Assembly (NCBI RefSeq): GCF_003254565.1
Contig: NZ_QJRI01000182.1
Coordinates: forward strand, 1 to 64,000
Reading direction: 5' to 3'
DNA: 64,000 nucleotides
Source: Flavobacterium nitrogenifigens
GTDB taxonomy: Bacteria; Bacteroidota; Bacteroidia; Flavobacteriales; Flavobacteriaceae
Part shown: positions 33,021 to 41,270 of the stretch, piece after piece
Layout of the letters: the number at the start of each line of letters is the position of its first letter
How positions within the stretch are numbered: the first letter of the stretch is position 1
Notes under the pieces: generated by a model
Told to the model about the DNA's origin: nothing
The model's input: only the letters and a program-made list of their open reading frames with translations
Databases searched by the model: none
Position numbers and translations under genes: made by a program

Positions 33021-33491
33021 TTAATAGATTATTTTCTCGTTTGGTTTTTGGAAAACGACTTTTAAAACGTCGTTTCTTTCACTTAGAAACTTAATGAGAT
33101 GTCTTTTTAAAAAAAGATAATCAAACAGTCTTCCCAAAAGGCCAAATGGAGTTTCATATTGTAATTTGTCTTTCATAATCGTAATTCCATTTTCTTCTTC
33201 AAAAAAATGTTCGTGTTTGAAGGATTTGAATTTGCCTTTTTCCATTTCATCCACAAAATAATCATAAAGATTCATTGCAGTAATTCGGCTTTTGTGAGTG
33301 AGATAAAATCCAAAATGCTTTCCTCGCCAAGTTACGGTTTCTCCCAAGTTTATTAAACCTGACATAACACCGTCAATTGCTTTTTCTTTTGTTGCGCTCG
33401 CAGATTGTTGATGAATATCAATATTTCTTGAAACGTCGAAAACGATTTGTTTTGGTGCTTTTATTTTGGTTGTGAGGTTTATTGTTGTCAT
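33021..33491 (-). CDS. SRPBCC-family protein
   Basis: A 156-residue START/Bet v1-like protein: MTTINLTTKIKAPKQIVFDVSRNIDIHQ is the usual N-terminal strand-helix, followed by TVTWRGKHFGFYLTHKSRI and the C-terminal helix LFDYLFLKRHLIKFLSERNDVLK. Such proteins bind hydrophobic ligands in a deep pocket. It lies downstream of the TIGR01777 epimerase gene, a frequent neighbour, though a 100-bp repeat element separates them here. The start was moved 11 residues downstream of the first Met to the domain start. Confidence 0.82.
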   Translation of the reverse strand: MTTINLTTKIKAPKQIVFDVSRNIDIHQQSASATKEKAIDGVMSGLINLGETVTWRGKHFGFYLTHKSRITAMNLYDYFVDEMEKGKFKSFKHEHFFEEENGITIMKDKLQYETPFGLLGRLFDYLFLKRHLIKFLSERNDVLKVVFQKPNEKIIY

Positions 33492-33517
33492 GATTTTGGT
33501 TGTTTTCTGTGTTATGT

Positions 33518-33620
33518 TTGTCATCCCGAGGAACGAGGGATCACACTAGAGATTCCGCAAAGTATATTGACAATTCTTTGTCGATCTCCTAGTGTGATCC
33601 CTCGTTCCTCAGGATGACAA
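33518..33620. repeat. ~100-bp element with ~36-bp terminal inverted repeats, copy 2
   Basis: 33518-33553 (TTGTCATCCCGAGGAACGAG...) is the near-perfect inverse of about 33584-33620. It shares its end sequences with the element at 15959-16058. It separates two genes of the same likely transcript. Confidence 0.88.
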
Positions 33621-33633
33621 AATGCGTGTGGTT

Positions 33634-34542
33634 TTAGCGCAATAAATCTTTAAAAGCCTCATCAATATTCCCAAACTTAAATCGAAACCCATTTTCTAAA
33701 AGTCGTTTTGGAACTACGTTTCTGCTTTTCAAAACCAATTCTGTTTCTGTACGAATAAAAAAAGAACCAATTTCCAAAAAGAATTTATTCATCGGAATTC
33801 CAAATGGAAAACCAACCACTTTTCTTAGTTTCTGCATAAAATCAACATTTCGAATCGGTTCTGGAGAAACTACATTGATAACGCCAGTAATTTCTTTTTC
33901 AATAATAAAATTAACTGCATTCGCAAAATCCTCTTCATGAATCCAGCTTACAAATTGATTCCCTTTTCCTTGTTTTCCTCCGAAACCCATTTTTGCCAAA
34001 GTCTTTAACGGAATAAATGCACCGCCATTTTTTCCTAAAACAATAGAAGTTCGCAAAGCCGTTTTTAAAGTCTTTGGTGTTTCAGTTTTAAAAAATGCCT
34101 TTTCCCAAGAAAGTGCCACGTTTATAGAAAAGTCATTTCCAATTTCGCCATCAACTTCATCCATTTGTTCGTCAAGTGAAAAACGATAAATAGTTGCCGT
34201 TGATGAATTCAGCCAATGTTTCGGTGGGTTTTGGCAATTTAAAACTGCTTTATTTAGAATTTTTGTACTGTCAATTCTAGACCAGAGAATTTCTTTTTTG
34301 TTCTTTTTGGTATAACGACAATCAACAGATTTTCCTGCGAGATTAATTAAAGCTGTTGCGTTTTCTAATTCCTTTTCCCAGCCAGTAAAAGTTCTGGCAT
34401 TCCAGTTTACATATTTTATTTCGTCAATTGTTTGAGATTTTCCACGAGTTAGAATTACAATTTCTTCAAATTTATTTTTGAAATGATTCACTAAAACTTG
34501 TCCTAAAAATCCAGTTCCAGCGGCAATTATGAGTTTTTTCAT
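33634..34542 (-). CDS. TIGR01777-type NAD(P)-binding epimerase/sugar-nucleotide-like protein
   Basis: A 302-residue extended-SDR protein: AAGTGFLGQVLV is the nucleotide-binding loop, INLAGKSVDCRYTKKNKKEILWSRI and LNSSTATIYRF follow, and the C-terminal DUF1731 block (NVVSPEPIRNVDFMQKL, KRLLENGFRFKF) marks TIGR01777. The usual catalytic Tyr-Lys pair is degenerate in this family, whose reaction is not settled. The start is placed at MKKLIIAAGTG. It is part of the minus-strand cluster headed by the GbsR/MarR gene. Confidence 0.88.
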   Translation of the reverse strand: MKKLIIAAGTGFLGQVLVNHFKNKFEEIVILTRGKSQTIDEIKYVNWNARTFTGWEKELENATALINLAGKSVDCRYTKKNKKEILWSRIDSTKILNKAVLNCQNPPKHWLNSSTATIYRFSLDEQMDEVDGEIGNDFSINVALSWEKAFFKTETPKTLKTALRTSIVLGKNGGAFIPLKTLAKMGFGGKQGKGNQFVSWIHEEDFANAVNFIIEKEITGVINVVSPEPIRNVDFMQKLRKVVGFPFGIPMNKFFLEIGSFFIRTETELVLKSRNVVPKRLLENGFRFKFGNIDEAFKDLLR

Positions 34543-34598
34543 TTTCTTAAGTATTAAACTCAACAGGTTTTTTAAAACCTGTCGAGTTTCGTTAAAAA

Positions 34599-34985
34599 TT
34601 AAGCTTTAAAAACTAATCTCTCTTCTTGCTGAGCTTCTTTAGCTTTTCTTTTTCCTCTAAAAAAGAAATATAAATTTAAGAATAGCATTATACCAAGATA
34701 AATAGAAAATCCGCCAATTTTGTAGCTTAATCTCTCAATTAATTCCTGATAACTGTCTTGACTTAATTGTAGTTCTAGAATCATTAAGGCAAAACCAATA
34801 TTTAAAAGATAGAATCCAGTTTCAAAAAGTTTGTTGGTTGCTTCAGCGATTTCTTCGCGCCCTTTAAAAATGTCAAGCATAAATATTTTTCCGTTTTTGA
34901 AAAGAGTTTTAGAAACATAGTAAGTTAGAAGTAAAGCAACTGGTAAATAAATTCCGTAACCGATTAAGATTTTTGTAGTTTCCAT
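34599..34985 (-). CDS. Small membrane protein, paralogue of its neighbour
   Basis: A 128-residue protein with about three hydrophobic helices and a basic C-terminus (FFRGKRKAKEAQQEE). I do not recognise the family. It aligns by eye along its whole length with the next gene (34998-35351): GYxxYL, KNGxI, a conserved Asp, an Asn-containing segment, YYLLNIGxAxM, and a shared ELIE/QLIE stretch. The pair therefore arose by tandem duplication. It lies 12 nt after that gene and 56 nt before the epimerase gene. Confidence 0.7.
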   Translation of the reverse strand: METTKILIGYGIYLPVALLLTYYVSKTLFKNGKIFMLDIFKGREEIAEATNKLFETGFYLLNIGFALMILELQLSQDSYQELIERLSYKIGGFSIYLGIMLFLNLYFFFRGKRKAKEAQQEERLVFKA

Positions 34986-34997
34986 GATATTTGAGTG

Positions 34998-35351
34998 TTA
35001 GTTGTTGTGAATTAATTTTTGAACGTATTTGGTTATAATCAAAATGTTGAGGTAATGCAGAATGGAAATAATAAAAACGATGATAGCTGTTTTTATACAA
35101 ATTGTTTCGATCAATTGAGTGGAAGAAATGATTTTTCGCCAAGAAATTAAAGTCATCGCACAATAGCCAATGTTTAAAAGATAATAGGCCAAAAGCAAAA
35201 CCTGATTAATTTTTTGGCAGATGCCAGCGTGATGCGGAATTAGATCTGCAACATAAATATTTCCGTTTTTGTAGCAGATTTTTCCAACTTGCAGAATGAT
35301 GAAAGTTGTAATTCCTAAATAGACTAAATATCCGATAATGTTAAGGTTCAT
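34998..35351 (-). CDS. Small membrane protein, paralogue of its neighbour
   Basis: A 117-residue protein with about three hydrophobic helices. The best-conserved feature shared with the downstream paralogue is YYLLNIGYCAM near residue 55. Its ATG overlaps the stop of the preceding gene by 4 nt (ATGA), so the two are translationally coupled. The function is unknown. Confidence 0.7.
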   Translation of the reverse strand: MNLNIIGYLVYLGITTFIILQVGKICYKNGNIYVADLIPHHAGICQKINQVLLLAYYLLNIGYCAMTLISWRKIISSTQLIETICIKTAIIVFIISILHYLNILIITKYVQKLIHNN

Positions 35352-35629
35352 AATTTCTTTTTTTGATTATAGATAATAAACGTTAGAAAGAATATTAAGG
35401 AAATTGGTAATAAGAAAAGCCAAGTAAATTCTCCGTCCCAAATCAAAAAGAAAAAAATTACCAATGAGAAATAAATGTATATGAATTTGTTTTTCGGAAA
35501 TAAAATAAGAAATAGAAAAGCAGCTAAAACTTGTAGTGCTCCTGTAATTGCTATTCCGTAAGCTCCTGCCAGTAAAAATGTTAATGCACAAATATTGATA
35601 ATTTCCACTATTTTAAAAGTTGTTTTCAT
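35348..35629 (-). CDS. Small membrane protein of unknown function
   Basis: A 93-residue, strongly hydrophobic protein with about three helices and a lysine-rich end (IIYNQKKKL). It begins 55 nt after the GbsR/MarR stop and overlaps the next gene. I do not recognise the family; position and coupling are the only clues to a shared role with its neighbours. Confidence 0.65.
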   Translation of the reverse strand: MKTTFKIVEIINICALTFLLAGAYGIAITGALQVLAAFLFLILFPKNKFIYIYFSLVIFFFLIWDGEFTWLFLLPISLIFFLTFIIYNQKKKL

Positions 35630-35684
35630 AATTACTGTTGTTTTTAAACTTTCAGAAAAAAATGAAAGTTTGAATTAAATTTTT

Positions 35685-36188
35685 TTATTTCATCATTTTG
35701 ATAACCAATTTCCCTAGCCAGTTTTCGTTGAATTCAGTCATTTTGTCCAGCATATTATCAGCTTTTAAAACGAAATCATACAATTTAGTTGTCTGATCCA
35801 CAAAGTGTTTTTCTTCTGCAGAATCTTTAGCTTCGATTGTCGAAACTTCTTTTAAGATTTTAAGAGTAGGTTTAATTTCTCTTTTGCTTCTTTCTCTGGA
35901 AATTTTAACTGCCAATTCGTCTAAATCTTTTTCAGCTGTGAAAAACTCTTTTCTTTCTCCAGCTTTAAATTCTTTATAAACAATTCCCCAATCCATTAAT
36001 GCTCGTAGGTTCATGCTGGCGTTTCCGCGAGAAATCTGCAATTCTTCCATAATGTCTTCCATAGAAACAGGCTCGTTCGAAACCATTAATAAAGCGTGGA
36101 TCTGTGCCATCGTTTTATTAATTCCCCATTGAGAACCTAATGCTCCCCAGGTTTGTACAAACTTATTTTTTGCTTCTTTGAATTCCAT
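35685..36188 (-). CDS. GbsR/MarR-family transcriptional regulator
   Basis: A 167-residue winged helix-turn-helix protein: KFVQTWGALGSQWGINKTMAQIHALL and the HTH VSMEDIMEELQISRGNASMNLRALMDWGIV are the family's hallmark. It leads a cluster of small membrane proteins, a TIGR01777 epimerase and an SRPBCC protein, and probably represses it. The family responds to choline in Bacillus, but the ligand here is unknown. Confidence 0.88.
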   Translation of the reverse strand: MEFKEAKNKFVQTWGALGSQWGINKTMAQIHALLMVSNEPVSMEDIMEELQISRGNASMNLRALMDWGIVYKEFKAGERKEFFTAEKDLDELAVKISRERSKREIKPTLKILKEVSTIEAKDSAEEKHFVDQTTKLYDFVLKADNMLDKMTEFNENWLGKLVIKMMK

Positions 36189-36303
36189 GGATCAAATGTA
36201 AGTAAAAGTTTTTAAACTTTCAAAAATAATTGAAACATATTTAACAAATTATAAAGTTGTGTTAATTCGGCGCTTGAAATTTTCGATTAAATAATTGTAC
36301 AGC

Positions 36304-36311
36304 TATTTTTG
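36304..36311 (+). promoter_or_regulatory. -7 box of the antiporter gene
   Basis: TATTTTTG, 15 nt before the ATG. The nearest upstream TTG is 27 nt away, longer than usual. Confidence 0.35.
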
Positions 36312-36326
36312 TAAAAATCACTTTTT

Positions 36327-37589
36327 ATGGAATTATACTACACATTTTCGGTGCTGATTGTATTGGCATCTTTCTTCGCCTATTTGAATTTAAGATTTTT
36401 AAAACTTCCTGGAACCATCGGAATTATGATTATTGCTATGTTGGTTTCAGTAGGAATTCGTCTTTTGGGAGATTCTTATTTTCCTGCAACGACAAAGCAT
36501 TTTTTTGATCTGATAAAAGAATTCGACTTCAACGAAATCCTAATGGGAGCGATGTTGAATTTCCTTTTATTCGCAGGAGCTCTTCACGTAAATATGTTTG
36601 ACCTTAAGGAACAAAAGGTTCCAATCATGATTTATTCGACAGTGAGTGTCGTTTTATCAGCCTTAATTATTTCTGTTCTGCTATATTATATCGCGCCACT
36701 TTTAGGTATAACTATTCCGTATATTTTTTGCTTGGTTTTCGGAACATTAATTTCTCCAACAGATCCAATTGTAGTTTTGGGGGTTTTAAAAGAAGCTAAG
36801 GTTCCTAAAAGAATCGAAACCAAGATTGTTGGTGAATCATTATTTAATGACGGAGTTGCGGTTGTAATGTTTGCGGTTGTCCTTAAAATGGCGACTGATC
36901 CAACATTTGATGCTACTTTTGGTTCAATTAGTTGGTTATTTATCAAAGAAGGAATCGGCGGACTTTTATTAGGTGCAGTTTTCGGATTTACAGCGTCTAA
37001 GGTCATGAAGAAAATCGATGATTATAAGGTTTCGGTTTTAATTACCCTTTCTATCGTGACAGGAGGGTTTTTAGTTGCTCAAGCGTTGCATGTTTCTAGT
37101 CCGCTTGCAATGGTGGTTTCGGGATTGATTATTGGAAATTATGGTAAAAAAGTTGCGATGAGTGAAGTAACTAAAGATTACCTTGGCAAGTTTTGGGAGC
37201 TTATCGATGAGATTTTGAATGCTGTTCTGTTCCTTTTTATAGGTTTTGAATTGTTGTTACTTCCAAATTTAGACAAACAGTTATTGACAGGGGTTGTTGC
37301 CATTTTTATAGTGCTTTTTTCAAGATTAACATCAATAGTTTTGCCATGGAAATTCTTTGATATATTCAAGTTCTTCGGAATCAAATCGGCCTACAACAAA
37401 GGTTCTTTGATGGTTTTGGTTTGGGGAGGAATTCGCGGAGGAGTTTCTATTGCATTAGTGCTTTCTATGCCAGAGGGAGAATATAAAAACCTGCTTTTGG
37501 AAGTAACTTATATTGTAGTTTTATTTTCTATTGTGGTTCAAGGATTGACAGTTGGGAAATTAGCTAATAGAGTTTTGGAGAAAGAGTAA
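36327..37589 (+). CDS. Cation:proton antiporter (CPA1/NhaP type)
   Basis: A 420-residue inner-membrane protein with about twelve helices. It carries GTLISPTDPIVVLGVL and GESLFNDGVAVVMF, the latter with the ND pair of electroneutral CPA1 exchangers, plus WGGIRGGVSIALVLSMP near the end. It exchanges sodium or potassium for protons and helps pH and salt balance. No regulatory TrkA domain is fused. It is divergent from the GbsR/MarR cluster. Confidence 0.9.
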   Translation: MELYYTFSVLIVLASFFAYLNLRFLKLPGTIGIMIIAMLVSVGIRLLGDSYFPATTKHFFDLIKEFDFNEILMGAMLNFLLFAGALHVNMFDLKEQKVPIMIYSTVSVVLSALIISVLLYYIAPLLGITIPYIFCLVFGTLISPTDPIVVLGVLKEAKVPKRIETKIVGESLFNDGVAVVMFAVVLKMATDPTFDATFGSISWLFIKEGIGGLLLGAVFGFTASKVMKKIDDYKVSVLITLSIVTGGFLVAQALHVSSPLAMVVSGLIIGNYGKKVAMSEVTKDYLGKFWELIDEILNAVLFLFIGFELLLLPNLDKQLLTGVVAIFIVLFSRLTSIVLPWKFFDIFKFFGIKSAYNKGSLMVLVWGGIRGGVSIALVLSMPEGEYKNLLLEVTYIVVLFSIVVQGLTVGKLANRVLEKE

Positions 37590-37654
37590 AGATTTCGAAA
37601 GATACAAGAGCAAAGAAACAAGATTTTTGCTCTTTGTCATTAAAATTTATAACT

Positions 37655-37690
37655 GAAAAACCCTGCAAAGAACTAGCAGGGTTTTGTTTT
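37655..37690. terminator. Bidirectional terminator
   Basis: AAAACCCTGC ... GCAGGGTTTT around a 9-nt loop, between convergent genes. Confidence 0.85.
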
Positions 37691-37691
37691 T

Positions 37692-38351
37692 TTATCGTTT
37701 ATCGTCTTTAGAATAATTCGATTCTCCATTAATATTAATTTCTCCACCTAAAAAGCGTGGTTCGCGATTTCTCAAAACATCAAAAAAAGATTTGAAAATC
37801 GAACCATATTCTCTAAAGCGAACATAATTATATCCAAGATATTCTCCTTTATTAGCGGAATATCCAGAAGATTTAATGCCAAGTTTTTGTCCGATATAAA
37901 TAGCACGATTTAAATGATATTCCTGCGAAATTAAAGTTGCTTTTTTAATCTTAAAAATATGTTTTGCACGATACATTGTTGAGTAAGTGTCGAAACCTGC
38001 ATAATCGATAAAAATCTTTGTAGTGTCAACACCATGATTATAACAGTAGTTTTTCATAACCGTTAATTCGTCATATTCATCGCGACCATTATCACCCGAA
38101 AGTAAAATTTTATTAATTCGTTTTGCCTTCCAAAGCATAATTCCTGCATCTAGACGATCCTTTAAATATTTGCTTGGCTGATTTCCATTAATGCCTGCAC
38201 CAAAAATAATTCCGACATCATTTTTAGGAAACTTCTTTATTGAATAATAAATGTACTTTTTGGTCGAAGATTTGACGTAGTAATTTACCGAAACAATGGC
38301 AATCAATCCGATAATTGCAAGATAAAGTGCTATTTTAAAATATTTTTTCAC
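37692..38351 (-). CDS. SanA/YdcF-family membrane protein (DUF218)
   Basis: A 219-residue protein with one N-terminal helix (about 7-25) and a DUF218 domain: VGIIFGAGINGNQPSKYLKDRLDAG, KILLSGDNGRDEYDE, and STMYRAKHIFKIKKATLISQEYHLNRA. These match SanA-type proteins, which contribute to envelope barrier function (vancomycin exclusion at high temperature in enterics). The reaction is unknown. It ends against the antiporter gene at a shared terminator. Confidence 0.88.
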   Translation of the reverse strand: MKKYFKIALYLAIIGLIAIVSVNYYVKSSTKKYIYYSIKKFPKNDVGIIFGAGINGNQPSKYLKDRLDAGIMLWKAKRINKILLSGDNGRDEYDELTVMKNYCYNHGVDTTKIFIDYAGFDTYSTMYRAKHIFKIKKATLISQEYHLNRAIYIGQKLGIKSSGYSANKGEYLGYNYVRFREYGSIFKSFFDVLRNREPRFLGGEININGESNYSKDDKR

Positions 38352-38423
38352 GGCTTGTATTTGTAAGATTAAGATTTAAAAGACGAAGATAAGTAAATTT
38401 ATTTCTAAGAAAAATCAAATAAA

Positions 38424-38450
38424 AAAACCGAAGCTTTTTTGCTTCGGTTT
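38424..38450 (-). terminator. Terminator of the M3 peptidase gene
   Basis: AAACCGAAGC-TTTTTT-GCTTCGGTTT, with T-rich sequence beyond on the minus strand. Confidence 0.8.
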
Positions 38451-38472
38451 CAAAATTCGGTTCTCTAAGAAG

Positions 38473-38505
38473 CTTAGCAACTTAGAACCTTAGTATCTTA
38501 GAATC
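38473..38505. repeat. Four tandem octamers CTTAGnAn
   Basis: CTTAGCAA, CTTAGAAC, CTTAGTAT, CTTAGAAT in a row, directly next to the M3 peptidase stop. Confidence 0.75.
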
Positions 38506-38506
38506 T

Positions 38507-40534
38507 TTACAACAATCCTGCTCTTTTCAACAAAGCTTCAGGTTTTGGTTCTTGTCCTCTAAAACGTTTGTACAAAGTCATCGGATGTTCTGTTCCTCCT
38601 TTTGAAAGCACATTGTCTTTGAATTTTTTTGCAATTTCTTCATTGAAGATCCCATTTTCATGGAAATATTCAAAAGCATCGGCATCTAAAACTTCTGCCC
38701 ATTTGTAGCTGTAATATCCAGAAGAATATCCGCCTTGAAAAATATGTGAAAAAGCGGTACTCATCGCATTTTCTTCTACATCAGGATACAATTGCGTATT
38801 GGCAAATTGTTCTGTTTCGAAAGTTTTTAAATCTGAAATAGAAGTTGGATCTTGTCCGTGCCAAGCCATGTCTAATAATCCGAAACTTAATTGACGCAAT
38901 GTCGCTAAACCTTCCTGGAAACTTGCACTTTCTTTAATTTTCTGAACATACTCAATCGGAATAATTTCTCCTGTTTCATAATGATTTGCAAACAAAGCCA
39001 AAGCTTCTGGCTCGTAGCACCAATTCTCCATAATCTGACTTGGCAATTCTACGAAATCCCAATAAACAGAAGTTCCTGATAAACTTGGATAAACAGTATC
39101 AGCTAGCATTCCGTGTAATCCGTGCCCGAATTCGTGGAATAAAGTTGTTACTTCATTAAAAGTCAATAACGAAGGTTTTGTTTCTGTTGGTTTTGTAAAA
39201 TTACAAACGTTCGAAATATGTGGTCTTTCGTTTACGCCATCTTTTACATATTGTGATTTGAATGAAGTCATCCACGCGCCGTTTCTTTTTCCTTTTCTTG
39301 GGAAGAAATCGGCATAGAAAATCGAAACTAAATTTCCGTTAGTATCTTTTACTTCATAAGTTGTAACTTCTTCGTGGTATTTATCGATATCAAAAACCTC
39401 AGTAAAAGTTAAACCATATAATTTTTTGGCAACGGTAAACGCCCCGTCTAAAACTTTTTCTAATTGAAAATATGGTTTAAGCTTTTCATCATCTAAATTA
39501 AAAAGCTGTTGTTTTAATTTTTCAGAATAATAAGCGCCGTCCCATTTTTCTAATTGTTCGATTCCGTCCAATTCTTTTGCGAAAGCAGTTAATTCTGCAA
39601 ATTCTTTTTGAGCTGCTGGTTTTGCTTTAGACAATAAATCATTTAAGAAAGAGAATACTTTTTCTGGACTTTCGGCCATTCTTTCTTCTAGAACAAAATG
39701 CGCATGCGTTTTGTAACCTAATAAATTGGCTCTTTCATGACGAAGTTTGGCAATTTTTAGAACGTTTTCTTCATTGTTGAATTCATTCTTTTGGAAACCT
39801 TTTGCACCAAACGCAATTGCCATTTTTTTACGCAATTCACGATTATCAGCATAAGTCAAAAACGGAACGTAACTTGGATGATCTAAAGTGAAAATCCAGC
39901 CTTCTTTTTCCTGATTTTTGGCTAGTAATCTTGCCGCTTCGATTGTGCCTTCTGGTAAACCTGAAAGATCTTTTTCATGAGTCAAATGCAATTCGAAGTT
40001 GTTAGTTTCTGCCAAAACATTTTCACCAAACTGCAAACTCAATTTCGATAATTCTTTGTCGATTTCTCTTAATTGATTTTTCTTGCCTTCTGGTAAATTC
40101 GCTCCGTTTCTAGAAAAGCTTTTGTATTTTTTATCTAATAAAGTAGTTTGCTCTGGATTAAGATTCAAACTTTCTTTTTGATCGTAAACAGCTTTTACTT
40201 TCGCAAACAATTCAGCATTCAAACGAATGTCATTTCCAAGTTCTGAAAGCCAAGGCGAAACTTCCTGTGCAATTTTCTGCATTTCGTCATTGGTTTCAGC
40301 CGAATTCAAATTGAAGAAAATACTTGAAAGACGATCCAAAATATCGCCAGAATAATCCATAGCTACAATTGTGTTTTCAAATGTAGACGCATCTGGATTA
40401 TTTACAATTGCATCAATTTCGGCTTTAGCCAAAGCAATTCCTTCTGTAAAAGCAGGAACATAATCTTCGATTTTGATTTGCGAAAAAGGTGCAGTGTTAT
40501 GTTTGGTGTTGAAATATTGTGTTAATACGCTCAT
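38507..40534 (-). CDS. M3-family metallopeptidase (oligopeptidase A / Dcp type)
   Basis: A 675-residue cytosolic zinc peptidase. The active-site helix FHEFGHGLHGML supplies H467, E468 and H471, and the third ligand lies in the downstream E-x-x-S segment (VELPSQIMENW). The C-terminal block FSHIFQGGYSSGYYSYKWAEVLDADAF (positions ~608-634) is typical of M3. It degrades short peptides, including cleaved signal peptides. No signal peptide is present. Length is normal for the family. Confidence 0.93.
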   Translation of the reverse strand: MSVLTQYFNTKHNTAPFSQIKIEDYVPAFTEGIALAKAEIDAIVNNPDASTFENTIVAMDYSGDILDRLSSIFFNLNSAETNDEMQKIAQEVSPWLSELGNDIRLNAELFAKVKAVYDQKESLNLNPEQTTLLDKKYKSFSRNGANLPEGKKNQLREIDKELSKLSLQFGENVLAETNNFELHLTHEKDLSGLPEGTIEAARLLAKNQEKEGWIFTLDHPSYVPFLTYADNRELRKKMAIAFGAKGFQKNEFNNEENVLKIAKLRHERANLLGYKTHAHFVLEERMAESPEKVFSFLNDLLSKAKPAAQKEFAELTAFAKELDGIEQLEKWDGAYYSEKLKQQLFNLDDEKLKPYFQLEKVLDGAFTVAKKLYGLTFTEVFDIDKYHEEVTTYEVKDTNGNLVSIFYADFFPRKGKRNGAWMTSFKSQYVKDGVNERPHISNVCNFTKPTETKPSLLTFNEVTTLFHEFGHGLHGMLADTVYPSLSGTSVYWDFVELPSQIMENWCYEPEALALFANHYETGEIIPIEYVQKIKESASFQEGLATLRQLSFGLLDMAWHGQDPTSISDLKTFETEQFANTQLYPDVEENAMSTAFSHIFQGGYSSGYYSYKWAEVLDADAFEYFHENGIFNEEIAKKFKDNVLSKGGTEHPMTLYKRFRGQEPKPEALLKRAGLL

Positions 40535-40540
40535 ATTTGT

Positions 40541-40650
40541 AGTTTTCAGTCTCAGTCTCAGTTTTCAGTGCAACTGAGACTAAAGAGTTAATTTTTTGAG
40601 TTTTCGGTCGCAGTCTCGGTTTTCACTGTGACTGAAAACTGAGACTGCGA
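40541..40650. repeat. Inverted repeat built from CAGTCTCAG units
   Basis: AGTCTCAGTTTTCAGT (40554-40569) pairs perfectly with 40631-40646; further CAGTCTC copies lie between. Similar ACTGAGACT copies recur at 41207-41268, on the far side of purE. Confidence 0.8.
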
Positions 40651-40658
40651 CTTGCGAA

Positions 40659-41141
40659 CTATTTAAGGCTTTCAGCCGCTTTATTAACCGCAGCTTTCAA
40701 TTCTTCTTTATAAGAAATAATCGTATCTAAAACTTTTTTATCGTGGCTTCCGATGATTTGTGCTGCTAAGATCCCAGCATTTTTTGCACCGTTTAAAGCT
40801 ACCGTTGCAACTGGAACTCCACCAGGCATTTGCAGAATCGATAAAACAGAATCCCATCCATCAATAGAATTGCTTGATTTTACAGGAACTCCAATTACAG
40901 GAAGCGGAGACATTGAAGCTACCATTCCAGGTAAATGTGCTGCACCGCCCGCTCCAGCAATAATTACCGAGATTCCGCGGTTGTGTGCATTTTTGCTGAA
41001 ATCGAATAATTTCTCCGGCGTTCTGTGTGCCGAAACGATATCTACTTCAACTTCTACATTAAATTGTTTTAATATGTCGATTGCATCCTGCATAACTGGC
41101 ATGTCGGAGATGCTTCCCATTATAATAGCTACTTTGCTCAT
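40659..41141 (-). CDS. purE: N5-carboxyaminoimidazole ribonucleotide mutase
   Basis: A 160-residue protein with the PurE signatures: IIMGSISDMPVM at the N-terminus, SAHRTPEKLFDF (His of the active site), IAGAGGAAHLPGM, and the loop GVPVKSSNSIDGWDSVLSILQMPGGVPV (positions ~74-101). It moves the carboxyl of N5-CAIR to C4 in purine synthesis, following PurK. The start is set at MSKVAIIMG; the 11 extra residues upstream come from a heptamer repeat. purK lies 129 nt upstream on the same strand. Confidence 0.95.
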   Translation of the reverse strand: MSKVAIIMGSISDMPVMQDAIDILKQFNVEVEVDIVSAHRTPEKLFDFSKNAHNRGISVIIAGAGGAAHLPGMVASMSPLPVIGVPVKSSNSIDGWDSVLSILQMPGGVPVATVALNGAKNAGILAAQIIGSHDKKVLDTIISYKEELKAAVNKAAESLK

Positions 41142-41160
41142 TTTGTTTTTTGTTTTATTG

Positions 41161-41203
41161 GTTTCAAGTTTCAAGTTTCAGGTTTCAGGTTTCAGGTTTC
41201 AAG
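41161..41203. repeat. Six tandem GTTTCAR heptamers
   Basis: GTTTCAA x2, GTTTCAG x3, GTTTCAA in a row between purK and purE. It is the same unit as at 28368 and 46680. Confidence 0.9.
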
Positions 41204-41270
41204 TTAATACTGAGACTTCAAAAAAATATAGTTTTTAAACTGAATACTGTGACTGAGACTGAAAACTAAT

